Assembly (NCBI RefSeq): GCF_902859855.1
Contig: NZ_CADIKH010000011.1
Location: 62,001 to 126,000, forward strand
DNA: 64,000 bases
Direction: 5' to 3'
Origin: Paraburkholderia humisilvae
GTDB taxonomy: Bacteria; Pseudomonadota; Gammaproteobacteria; Burkholderiales; Burkholderiaceae
In this document: positions 1 to 7,456 of the stretch, piece after piece
How positions within the stretch are numbered: the first letter of the stretch is position 1
Layout of the letters: every line of letters starts with the position of its first letter
Notes under the pieces: model-generated
Told to the model about the DNA's origin: nothing
The model's database searches: none
Seen by the model: the letters and a program-made list of their open reading frames with translations, nothing else
Translations under genes and position numbers: made by a program

Positions 1-576
1 AGCATTGTCGAAGACCGTTTGGGAGTCGCGTTGAACGTTGAGGTCGTAACCAAGCTTGTAGCTCTGAATACCGATTGGCAGATCGATCACGATTGCCTTC
101 ACGGATTCCTTGTTGGCTTCCTTCAACGCGCGTACGCGCCGTCCGCCGTCACTGACGAAGTAGGTACCAGGATTGTCGTAGTCGGGAATGACGTGGATTG
201 CCTGCTGCTGACCTTGCTTGGCAAGATTGACTGCGAGCTCTGCAATCGAAGACTTCAGATAAAAATGACGCGGATTGAACGGGCTTGCCTTGATCGCCTT
301 GAGCGCCAGTTCAATCACCTGTCCGGGGCGATATCCGTGCTCGGCGCGCCACGCCCGGTATTGCGGTGATTCGCTAACGGCTTCCGCCGACTCACCCTCG
401 TTCGACGCCTGCTGAGCAATCGACTGATTCTGGCGGTTGGCAACCTCGTCCATTCTGCGCGTGTTGTTCTGCACGAGGCCGTCGATTGCATTGAGCCGAT
501 CGAGTGCCGTGCGCTTCTCGCTGCTGGTCGTGTCCGGGCGCGCTTGAAAGCCTTTGGCGAATTGGGAGGGTTTCAT
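1..576 (-). CDS. parB: Chromosome-partitioning protein ParB (3' part beyond window)
   Basis: The first 192 codons are inside the window; the gene runs off the left edge. ParB binds parS and, with ParA, segregates the replicon. The N-terminal 85 residues are a polar linker. The ParB/Srx-type CTP-binding domain follows from about residue 88, including the arginine-rich motif GGRRVRA at 144-150. The ATG start lies 25 bases after the parA stop, and a parS palindrome fills most of that gap, so parA and parB are very likely co-transcribed. Gene order and the parS type point to chromosome 2 of a Burkholderia-like genome. The DNA-binding helix-turn-helix and the dimer domain would lie outside the window. 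Confidence 0.92.
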   Translation of the reverse strand, partial: MKPSQFAKGFQARPDTTSSEKRTALDRLNAIDGLVQNNTRRMDEVANRQNQSIAQQASNEGESAEAVSESPQYRAWRAEHGYRPGQVIELALKAIKASPFNPRHFYLKSSIAELAVNLAKQGQQQAIHVIPDYDNPGTYFVSDGGRRVRALKEANKESVKAIVIDLPIGIQSYKLGYDLNVQRDSQTVFDNA

Positions 577-584
577 TCAGGGAC

Positions 585-600
585 CTTTATGCGCATAAAT
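585..600. other. parS site 1 (between parA and parB)
   Basis: Perfect 14-bp palindrome TTTATGCGCATAAA at 586-599, flanked by C and T. The same core occurs at 1367-1380 and 1643-1656 and I found it nowhere else in the window. From memory it equals the core of the chromosome 2 parS of Burkholderia cenocepacia (GTTTATGCGCATAAAC). This copy sits just upstream of the parB start, so ParB binding here could also affect parB expression (inference). Confidence 0.85.
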
Positions 601-1263
601 TCAGGGAAGCAGGGCGGCAATCTCGTCAGCACAGGCGCGGATTTCGACGCTGGCGAGTTTGGCTCCACGATCGTTCATTTGCAGCACCGTTTGCCCGAGG
701 GCCATGGCCTGCTTGTACGCCTCACGGGTGGGGATTTGTGTCTTGAGTAGCGGAAAACCGAGCTCCTCCAACGCGCGCTTGAGTTCGCGGGTGAGCATGC
801 GTTTCTCTTCGGTCTTGTTCAGCAGGAATACCGCGCGCAGATCTTCGTTCATCACCTGCGCTTGCTGGATCAGCTTGACGAGTCCAACGCTCGACCAGTA
901 GTCGGCGGGCGAAGACGACGTGGGAATGACCGCAACCGTCGCAGCCAACAACACGACGCCCGACACTTTCTCGGTAATCGAGGGCGGGCAGTCGACCACG
1001 ATCACGTCATAGTCACCGATGAACTTCTTGATCTCACGGTGAATCTGTCCGCCGGCTTCTGACAGGTTGACCACGGGAAACGGAATGCCGGTTTCTCCAT
1101 CAGAAGAAGCGCTGGCCCAGTGAATCAGTGTGTTCTGTCCGTCAGCATCGACGACGAGAACACGCTTCCCCTTTTCATGAAACGCGGCGCCGAGATGCAT
1201 CGCAATCGTGCTCTTTCCGACACCGCCCTTTTGTTGTGTGACTGCGATGATTTCAGCTGCCAA
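601..1263 (-). CDS. parA: Chromosome-partitioning ATPase ParA
   Basis: Deviant Walker-type ATPase that moves ParB-parS complexes. The deviant Walker A KGGVGKST is at residues 12-19, the A' motif VVDADGQ around residues 38-43, and the Walker B VVDCPP at 89-94. At 220 residues it is a small ParA without an N-terminal DNA-binding extension, like other chromosome 2/plasmid type proteins. The start is a TTG at 1263: it is the only in-frame start with a good ribosome site (GGAGG, 7 bases upstream), and the family N-terminus begins right there. The gene is first in a parA-parB unit driven by a promoter at about 1294-1321. Confidence 0.95.
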   Translation of the reverse strand: MAAEIIAVTQQKGGVGKSTIAMHLGAAFHEKGKRVLVVDADGQNTLIHWASASSDGETGIPFPVVNLSEAGGQIHREIKKFIGDYDVIVVDCPPSITEKVSGVVLLAATVAVIPTSSSPADYWSSVGLVKLIQQAQVMNEDLRAVFLLNKTEEKRMLTRELKRALEELGFPLLKTQIPTREAYKQAMALGQTVLQMNDRGAKLASVEIRACADEIAALLP

Positions 1264-1293
1264 GCTTCACCTCCCCGTTTTGGACGCTGCTGA

Positions 1294-1348
1294 ATTCTAC
1301 CTTGATGTATTTTTGTTTCAATGCATTTTGTCGTGACACTGCGACAAA
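1294..1348 (-). promoter_or_regulatory. Putative parAB promoter with upstream inverted repeat
   Basis: On the minus strand TTGAAA (1321-1316) and TAGAAT (1299-1294) are spaced by 16 bases, a plausible sigma-70 promoter ending about 30 bases before the parA TTG start. Directly upstream of the -35 is an inverted repeat, TTTGTCG at 1327-1333 and CGACAAA at 1342-1348, separated by 8 bases. It could be an operator for autoregulation, which is common in par operons; no binding is shown by the sequence alone. Confidence 0.5.
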
Positions 1349-1365
1349 TTAGCCATTTGGCCGAG

Positions 1366-1381
1366 GTTTATGCGCATAAAG
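1366..1381. other. parS site 2 (upstream of parA)
   Basis: Core TTTATGCGCATAAA at 1367-1380 with flanks G and G, so 15 of 16 positions match the recalled chromosome 2 consensus. It lies about 100 bases upstream of parA. The rest of the gene-free stretch from 1264 to 1749 holds the parAB promoter and parS site 3; I see no other gene there. Confidence 0.85.
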
Positions 1382-1641
1382 GAGCGGTGTGTGCGCTTGG
1401 CCCGTTGAGGGTGGCAATGCGCGATCGGGAATTCAGTCAGAGGCGAGGTACTGATACAGGGTGGCGCTAAGGCATGAGTACGTGTCGCATCAGCGAATAC
1501 GTCACCGCTCCGCTAGAGACATAAACTCTGGTTTCTCAGGCATAGCGCTCAAGCAAGGAATCGGAAGATGGGCCGCTCAGCCTTAACGCTAATCCGCAAC
1601 CGGACTATACGTCCTGTGCTGCTGCTGTTAGGTTCAGGTCT

Positions 1642-1657
1642 CTTTATGCGCATAAAG
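1642..1657. other. parS site 3 (upstream of arsC-like gene)
   Basis: Core TTTATGCGCATAAA at 1643-1656 flanked by C and G, so the 16-mer is itself a perfect palindrome. It is 93 bases upstream of the ArsC-like start. Three copies within 1.1 kb form the centromere cluster of this replicon. Confidence 0.85.
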
Positions 1658-1749
1658 TCGCGCGCCGAATCGTGGCGACCAACGCCGCTAGAATCGCAAT
1701 ATCGGCCCTTGTGCTATCCGCACAGGCCATCGAAAACCGGAGTCCACCG

Positions 1750-2112
1750 ATGATCACGATCTACCATAATTCTCGTTGCTCGAAATCGAGAGGCGCATGC
1801 GAACTGATCGACACCCGCTTCAACGTCGCGAACGAGCCGGTCAAGATCGTAGAGTATCTGCGCGAGCCGTTGACGGTCGCACAGTTGAAAGAACTGAACC
1901 GTATGTTGGGCTGCTCGGTGCGGGACATGATGCGCGACACCGAACCTGAGTACAAAGAACTCGACCTTGGCGCCGAGGACGTCGATGACAATCAGCTATA
2001 CGAGGCGATCGTCAAACATCCGATCCTGCTACAACGACCGATTGTCGTGCGCAATGGCAAAGCCGTGATCGGACGCCCACCCGAAAACATCAAAGCGCTA
2101 TTCGACAGATAA
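1750..2112 (+). CDS. arsC: ArsC-family arsenate reductase-like protein
   Basis: 120-residue thioredoxin-fold protein of the glutaredoxin-coupled ArsC family. The N-terminal active-site loop HNSRCSKSR carries the nucleophile Cys10. The C-terminal segment RPIVVRNGKAVIGRPPE (from about residue 97) is the usual substrate-loop region. I chose ATG 1750 because the family begins at MITIYHN; the longer upstream reading lacks homology. No arsB or arsR is nearby, so a general disulfide/arsenate reductase role (YfgD-like) is as likely as true arsenic resistance. Confidence 0.85.
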   Translation: MITIYHNSRCSKSRGACELIDTRFNVANEPVKIVEYLREPLTVAQLKELNRMLGCSVRDMMRDTEPEYKELDLGAEDVDDNQLYEAIVKHPILLQRPIVVRNGKAVIGRPPENIKALFDR

Positions 2113-2150
2113 ATCAAATAGCGCTTCCTGCGACAAAAAAGAAATCAACG

Positions 2151-3119
2151 TTAGCCTTTCGCCACCTGCAGGACCGCATCCTTGGTAACGATCTGGCCAG
2201 GAATGATGCGAAGCTGCGCGAACGCGTCCGCGATGCGTTGCTGCTCGGCCAGTACTTGCGCGTCGACTGGCCGATACACGTGTGCATAGTGTCGAAGACC
2301 GGCCTCGATCACGCTTGCGTCGAGGCCCTGAATCGGCGCAAGTTGGCGAGCCGCCTCCGGATAGTGATCGCGCAGCCATTCGCCTTCTTTTCCGACTTCG
2401 TCGATCACCGCTGCAATGACATCGGCGTTGTCCTGCGCGAACGGCCGCGCGCTCAGAAAGAACTGGTGATGACTGACAATGCCTTCACCGTCAATAAGCA
2501 GCCGCGCGTTGGTCTGCCGCTTTGCCGCTTCGAGAAATGGATCCCAGATCGCCCATGCATCGACGGCGCTGCGCTCAAACGCCGCGCGCGCGTCGGCAGG
2601 AGGCAAGAACACCGGTTGAATGTCCGTGTATCGCACGCCAAACTTCTGCAGCGCGGCGACCACGAACCAATGCACGTCCGAACCTTTGTTGAACGCGATC
2701 TTTTTCCCCTTCAGGTCGGCCACCGACCTGATCGGCGCGTCACGATGCACGAGGATGCCTTCCGCGTGCGGTGTCGGCACCTCATAGGCGGTATAGACGA
2801 AGTTTGCGCCGGCGGCCTGCGCGATCACCGGTGGTGCTTCGCCGACGTAACCGAAGTCGATCGACCCGACATTGAGGCCCTCGAGCAATTGCGGTCCGGC
2901 TGGGAATTCAGTCCATTTGACGGCGACGCCAAGCGGCGCGAAGCGTTTCTCGAGGGTGCCATGCGCTTTGAGCAATACGAGCGTGCTCGCCGCCTTCTGA
3001 TAGCCGATGCGAATCGTGTTCGCGCGCGCTGCGGCGAGCGAAGGCAGTGCCGCAGCGGCCAATAGAGCGCCGGTCCCGGCGAGAAACGCACGGCGCGTCA
3101 GGGAGGAATGACGAATCAT
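2151..3119 (-). CDS. ABC-type aliphatic sulfonate/nitrate substrate-binding protein (SsuA-like)
   Basis: 322-residue periplasmic binding protein. The N-terminus has a twin-arginine-like signal (RRAFLAG, then a hydrophobic Ala-rich core ending near AAARA). The mature part has the SsuA/TauA/NrtA pattern: NTIRIGYQK at the start, a GSIDFGYVGEAPP ligand-loop region, and LKGKKIAFNKGSD in the second lobe. The start at 3119 places the signal directly at the N-terminus. No permease or ATPase gene is adjacent, so it is an orphan binding protein. The substrate (sulfonate, taurine, nitrate or similar) cannot be told from sequence alone. Confidence 0.87.
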   Translation of the reverse strand: MIRHSSLTRRAFLAGTGALLAAAALPSLAAARANTIRIGYQKAASTLVLLKAHGTLEKRFAPLGVAVKWTEFPAGPQLLEGLNVGSIDFGYVGEAPPVIAQAAGANFVYTAYEVPTPHAEGILVHRDAPIRSVADLKGKKIAFNKGSDVHWFVVAALQKFGVRYTDIQPVFLPPADARAAFERSAVDAWAIWDPFLEAAKRQTNARLLIDGEGIVSHHQFFLSARPFAQDNADVIAAVIDEVGKEGEWLRDHYPEAARQLAPIQGLDASVIEAGLRHYAHVYRPVDAQVLAEQQRIADAFAQLRIIPGQIVTKDAVLQVAKG

Positions 3120-3273
3120 GACTGGAAGTGGAAGTCGACTGGGCGAAGTACGGACGCAACGTGGACCGGTTGCGCTTAACGATAAGTCGCCTGTGAGCGA
3201 TCGCGAACCGATAAATTCGCATAAGCAAATCACGCCGGAACGGCGCGGACCGCAGACCGCGATAGTTGTGCAC

Positions 3274-3477
3274 TTATTCGCGCGTGACGCGATCGCCCGT
3301 ATCGTCGATGCCGCTTACCGCACGCGACGCCGCGCGCAGCAGTCCGATGTGCTTGCGAAAGTTGCGACACCCGCCGCACGTCGGCAGATGCGCGCCGACG
3401 GCCAGCCATTCGAGCGCGCTGAGCCGACGTTCGAGCGCGTCGGAGAGCAGCCGCGTGATGTCTTTACATTTCCCCAT
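3274..3477 (-). CDS. Zinc-finger anti-sigma factor
   Basis: 67-residue protein with the zinc anti-sigma signature HxxxCxxC at His30, Cys34 and Cys37. It overlaps the 3' end of the upstream ECF sigma gene by 14 bases, the classical coupled arrangement of sigma and anti-sigma. No membrane segment is visible, so it is a cytoplasmic ChrR/RsrA-like inhibitor, probably redox-responsive (inference). It is very short; zinc-ligand presence supports function. Confidence 0.82.
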   Translation of the reverse strand: MGKCKDITRLLSDALERRLSALEWLAVGAHLPTCGGCRNFRKHIGLLRAASRAVSGIDDTGDRVTRE

Positions 3478-4075
3478 GAACGTCCCCGCTGGAAAGCCCT
3501 TTTTCGGTCAGGCAGGCGCGCAGCCGCAAGCGGGCGCGATAGATCAGCACGCTGCAGTGGTTCGCGGTCATCTGAAGTTCGCTGCAAATTTCCGCGGTTT
3601 CCAGATCGAGAAACTCGCGCATCATGAATACACGTCCGATCTGCTCGGGCAGAAGCTCGAGGCACATCTCGAACAGTGTCCAGAACTGCTGCTGACGCAA
3701 CGCGATCTCGGGCGTCGGCCATGAACGCGGTTGTGCTTCGCGCGACCAATGTCCGTTCTCCTTGAACAGTTCGCGATCGAGCAATGCCTCGCCATCGAGT
3801 TCGTCGTCGAGCGCGGACAGATTGATCGTGCGCTGCCGCGCCCGCAGCGTATCGACCAGCTTGTGCCGCAGAATGCCGAAGACCCATGTCTTATGCTCCG
3901 ATTGGCCGGCGAAGCGGTCGGCCTGCGTCCATGCCGCGGCTAGCGCTTCCTGCACCGCATCTTCCGCGGCGGCGGCATCGCGCAGTTGAAGCCGCGCAAA
4001 ACGCAGCAGATCGCGACGCAGCTGTGCAAGGTAAGCGGGATCGTCGAACGCTTGCTCATCGATCGCGCCTTTCAT
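3464..4075 (-). CDS. ECF-family RNA polymerase sigma factor
   Basis: 203-residue sigma-70 family factor. Region 2 is visible as AAAAEDAVQEALAAAW followed by HKTWVFGILRHKLVD; region 4 as a segment around LPEQIGRVFMMREFLDLETAEI with a helix-turn-helix ending in LIYRARLRLR. I set the start at ATG 4075 because it has GGAG 8 bases upstream; a GTG at 4102 would add nine residues without a good ribosome site. The overlapping zinc anti-sigma indicates a stress regulon. Target genes are not evident from the neighbours. Confidence 0.88.
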   Translation of the reverse strand: MKGAIDEQAFDDPAYLAQLRRDLLRFARLQLRDAAAAEDAVQEALAAAWTQADRFAGQSEHKTWVFGILRHKLVDTLRARQRTINLSALDDELDGEALLDRELFKENGHWSREAQPRSWPTPEIALRQQQFWTLFEMCLELLPEQIGRVFMMREFLDLETAEICSELQMTANHCSVLIYRARLRLRACLTEKGLSSGDVHGEM

Positions 4076-4393
4076 GCGCGTCTCCGCTGAGCGGTGCGAC
4101 ACGGCGGGCGCAAACGCAAGACTGCAACAAGAATGCTGTGCCGATACCGGCGGCTGTCGAGCTCGATCGTGTTCATTCGCAGGATGAAATAGGCGCCCAG
4201 GCGGGCTTGGCGCCTATTCTCCCGCACGTCATTGCCGAAGCGAATGAAATTCGCTGACCGATGCGCGAATCAGACAATCGACGCAGACTGAGTCGTGCGG
4301 CGACCACCGTTATGACGAAGTGGGCGCCGATATTCTGTTTTTCGTTGCGTGATCCGCGCCGGGCGTTGACGCGTGCAGCGCGCGTTCAGGCGT

Positions 4394-4603
4394 TCAGGAA
4401 CACTTGCCGCCGCCGTCGAGTCCACTACCGGTACGCCACACCTTCTTGCCCTGTTCCGACAATTCGCCGCAGCTGTGTTGCGCATCAGACTGGGTGTCCT
4501 CGACGGCCATTTCGCCGCCCGCTTGTTCCTGTGCCTTCTGCCGCTGCCCTTTGCGAGCCGCCACGGCTTCGTCGTGGGATTTACCTGATGAAATACGTGT
4601 CAT
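4394..4603 (-). CDS. Small hypothetical protein, polar, two cysteines
   Basis: 69 residues, highly polar and probably disordered, with Cys45 and a near-terminal Cys68. I do not recognise a family. I accept it as real because the ATG at 4603 has a strong ribosome site (GGAGG, 8 bases upstream) and because the composition is coherent. It lies upstream of the ECF sigma gene in the same direction, separated by about 320 bases. A role in the stress response of that sigma factor is possible but only inferred. Confidence 0.6.
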   Translation of the reverse strand: MTRISSGKSHDEAVAARKGQRQKAQEQAGGEMAVEDTQSDAQHSCGELSEQGKKVWRTGSGLDGGGKCS

Positions 4604-4808
4604 CTGTTAGTCCTCCGTAAAAAATAGTGCGTTGCCGCGCGGGTCGCGAAGCTTGCGCTGCGCGATATGCGCGAGCCCCTGGCAGATTCGAAGAAGCGTC
4701 GCGCACCATGTTCACGACAGGTTGTAACGAGAACGCACGGTTTCCGGTAGATATTGCCTCTCATCTGCTAGCCGATCGCAAGCTTGACTCACAAGGACAA
4801 GAGTCAAT

Positions 4809-4869
4809 TTATCCACAAGGTTCTCCACGAAAACTGTGGATAACGTGTGCAGCTGTGGACTTATCCACC
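4809..4869. promoter_or_regulatory. DnaA-box cluster
   Basis: A 61-base stretch contains TTATCCACA (4809-4817, plus), TGTGGATAA (4835-4843, the same box on minus) and TTATCCACC (4861-4869, one mismatch). A weaker match overlaps the third box, giving the near-palindrome GTGGACTTATCCAC. The following 40 bases are AT-rich. It lies in the gene-free stretch 4604-4959, about 3 kb from parS. It could be part of the chromosome 2 origin, or a DnaA-controlled promoter for the FMN reductase downstream. Confidence 0.7.
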
Positions 4870-4959
4870 GATCAATAACAAAAAACCGAATACCGCTATG
4901 ATTATTGGGGCGTGTCTTTTTGCGCCGCACCAAACCGAAACACGTCAAAGGAATGACAT

Positions 4960-5520
4960 ATGGCTTACCAGATTGCAGTCCTCGTCGGCAGCTTGCGCCG
5001 GGAGTCTTATAACCGCCAGCTTGCGCACGCACTGATCTCGCTGGCTCCTGCGGATTTCAAGTTCGAGTTCATCGATATTGGCAGCCTCCCGCTTTACAGC
5101 CAGGAGTACGACGCGGATTTTCCCGAACCCGCGCGCCATTTCAAGCGGCAGATCGAGTCCGCCGACGCATTGTTGTTCGTCACTGCGGAGTACAACCGGT
5201 CGATTCCGGGCGTGCTGAAAAACGCAATCGACTGGGGGTCGCGGCCGATGGGCCACAGCTCGTGGCGCGACAAACCGGCCGCTGTCGCTGGAACGTCGCC
5301 GGGTGCGATGGGTACCGCGATGTCGCAACAGCACTTGCGCAACGTACTCGCTTACCTTGACGTGCATGTGATGGGCCAGCCTGAGATGTTCATCAAGCAC
5401 GACGCCTCGCGCATCGACACGACCGGCAAGATCGTCAGCGACGACACACGCAAATTCCTGCAGAACTTCGTCGATACCTACGTCGCATGGGTGAAGAGGC
5501 ACAAGGGCCACAAGGCTTGA
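4960..5520 (+). CDS. NADPH-dependent FMN reductase / quinone reductase
   Basis: 186-residue flavodoxin-fold oxidoreductase of the ChrR/YieF/azoreductase-like NADPH-dependent FMN reductase family. The FMN phosphate loop GSLRRESYNRQ is at residues 10-20 and the flavin-contact loop TAEYNRSIPGVLKNAID at about 75-91, both typical. It likely reduces quinones or metal oxyanions via bound FMN in the cytosol. The start has an AAAGGAATG ribosome site region. The DnaA-box cluster lies 90-150 bases upstream. Length matches the family. Confidence 0.9.
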   Translation: MAYQIAVLVGSLRRESYNRQLAHALISLAPADFKFEFIDIGSLPLYSQEYDADFPEPARHFKRQIESADALLFVTAEYNRSIPGVLKNAIDWGSRPMGHSSWRDKPAAVAGTSPGAMGTAMSQQHLRNVLAYLDVHVMGQPEMFIKHDASRIDTTGKIVSDDTRKFLQNFVDTYVAWVKRHKGHKA

Positions 5521-5660
5521 CCGCAGCCACGCGACGCGCGTGTCCGATCGCGCGTTGATGGGCTGGCCCAACCGGTTTCGATGCAGACGGCGCCATACCG
5601 ACAATGGCGCCTTGTCCGCCCGTTCACCGAAGTGCCTGCCGTGCGCGCGGCCCGCGATCG

Positions 5661-7208
5661 TCAATGAGGGTGGTGGTGGTGTCCCGTCACGCGCTCCCAG
5701 CCATGTCGTACCGCGGCCTTGAAACGGTCCCAGCTGCCTTCGGGCGCGGTGCGTTCCCAGTCTTGCCGTGCGTCGAGTTCGACATCTTCGTCCCACGGGC
5801 GATCCTGATAACGCGCGTCGCCGCCCATCTTTGCGCCGTAGCGATAAGCCGGCACGTACTCGTCGTATCGCGCACCTTCACGCGCACCGTACTGTTCGTC
5901 GTAGTGCGTGCGGAAGTCCTCCTCGTATTCAAGGAATTCGTCGGGAATCGGTGCACCGAGTCCACCGCCGTCGCGCGGACTTTGCCGCGCCTCATATTCG
6001 TTCGTCATGCCGGGAGCACCCGCCGCAGCCGGGCGAAGCGTACCGGCGTCGCCTCCGACACCTTCGACGCGCGTGCCGGTGCTTCTCACGGCGTTTGGGC
6101 TTATGCGTTGGCCGGTCGCCTGGGCCGTGTCTGGCGGGACGTCCGCGTCGGACGTCATTTGCGGTGGCTGGTGCTCATCGCGCACACCGATGTTCGTTGT
6201 ACTGCGCGATTCCTGCGTCGGATACTCGCCGGCTCCCTGCGGTCCGCCGCGCTGTATCGCTTCGCGCTGCCACAGACCTTGGCCGGGCAGACTTGTCGCG
6301 CGGCTGATGTCCGACGGATCGGACTGGTAGTGCGCGGTGCCGTAAGCCGTTTTCGCCGGGTATCCGGAATCTTCGGCGCGCGCTGACAACATGCTTTGCG
6401 TTTGTTGACTGCCGCCTGCGGATGGTGGCATGGTGCCGGCGATGCCGCCCGAGCCCTTACCGAACCCACCGCCGGACGCCTTTGAGAATTCGTCCCGTGG
6501 CGGCGCAGGCTGCGCATCCGGCGACTGCGCCGCTTCACGCATCGCCGCGTCGTCCAGTTCGCGCCGGCCCGTCTTCGCCAGGTCCGGCCGCAGTACCGCC
6601 CCGGACCCGGGCGCACCGCCTGCGGCGATCGCAGTCCGCGCGGCCACATCGTCAGTCGGCGTATCGTGCGGAGGGGCATCGACGCGTTCGAAGCGGCGTT
6701 CCGTGTCGATCGCGCTCAGTGGCTCGCGAGGTGGCGGCGCGGCGGTCGGCCGCGCCGCCGGGCCGCCGATGCCCAGTTCATCGAGCATCGAATGTTCGCG
6801 CCGCGCCTGCTCGACCTGCCGCGTGTCATCGCGCTGCGGCGGCGACAGATAGGGCTGCTCGCTAACGTCGCGTGCGCCGAGCCGCATCAACGTATTGCGC
6901 GCGAGTTCCGTGTGCACGTCGGTCGCCGCGTCGACTGACACGAGCACCGCGCCGCGCCGCACGGCGTCCGTGTAGTGTTCGACGATCGACTCATTGGCGG
7001 CAGGGCCGGACGTCGAGAACAGACTCGCAAAAAAGCGCTCGATGTTCGCGAGGACGCCAGGTGACTCGTCGGCAATCGCATCCGACGCCGTTTCCGGGTT
7101 CGCGCGCAGTTCGACTTCATGAAAAGCGAAGCCGGACTCCACGAGCGCATTGCGCGCACCATCCGCTTCCGCGTAGGTATTGAACAGGCCAAAGACCGTT
7201 TGTCGCAT
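5661..7208 (-). CDS. Putative general-stress-type protein with disordered linker and His tail
   Basis: 515 residues in three parts. Residues 1-120 resemble small stress/YflT-like alpha-beta domains (FGLFNTYAEADGARNALVESGF) and include acidic helices. Residues 120-400 are a low-complexity Pro/Ala/Gly/Ser linker. The C-terminal 90 residues contain a pattern of aromatic and acidic residues (DFRTHYDEQYG, YDEYVPAYRYG, DARQDWE, SWDRFKAAVRHGWERV) that I have seen in uncharacterised stress proteins, ending in a HHHHPH tail. A GGGAGG ribosome site precedes the ATG. Function unknown; domain naming is from memory. Confidence 0.75.
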   Translation of the reverse strand: MRQTVFGLFNTYAEADGARNALVESGFAFHEVELRANPETASDAIADESPGVLANIERFFASLFSTSGPAANESIVEHYTDAVRRGAVLVSVDAATDVHTELARNTLMRLGARDVSEQPYLSPPQRDDTRQVEQARREHSMLDELGIGGPAARPTAAPPPREPLSAIDTERRFERVDAPPHDTPTDDVAARTAIAAGGAPGSGAVLRPDLAKTGRRELDDAAMREAAQSPDAQPAPPRDEFSKASGGGFGKGSGGIAGTMPPSAGGSQQTQSMLSARAEDSGYPAKTAYGTAHYQSDPSDISRATSLPGQGLWQREAIQRGGPQGAGEYPTQESRSTTNIGVRDEHQPPQMTSDADVPPDTAQATGQRISPNAVRSTGTRVEGVGGDAGTLRPAAAGAPGMTNEYEARQSPRDGGGLGAPIPDEFLEYEEDFRTHYDEQYGAREGARYDEYVPAYRYGAKMGGDARYQDRPWDEDVELDARQDWERTAPEGSWDRFKAAVRHGWERVTGHHHHPH

Positions 7209-7456
7209 CGCTGCCTCCCGACGGTTGGCTCGAGCCGGCGGCGCAAAAGCACCGCCTTCGCTCGGTCACGCTAACCGGAGTCGCCGCAACGATCGTGCCG
7301 GAAGTGCGCGATACGACACGGCTGCGCATTGCAGCACGCGCGCCCACCCAACGCGGTCGCAGAGCGGGCGTCAGTGGGCCGCGACGTCCGCGCAAGCGGC
7401 ATCCATCGACCCGTCGCCGCCTTTTTTACAAAGGCCGGTAATGTGCGCAGCCCTAC

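Noticed and set aside
4261..4620. 119-codon plus-strand frame opposite the small polar protein
   Set aside because: Arg/Cys-rich translation without a ribosome site, while the minus-strand frame has a strong GGAGG.
5604..6386. Long plus-strand open frames (up to 260 codons) across the stress-protein gene
   Set aside because: They are antisense to the 515-residue gene, are Arg/Ala-rich and have no ribosome site; high GC alone keeps such frames open.
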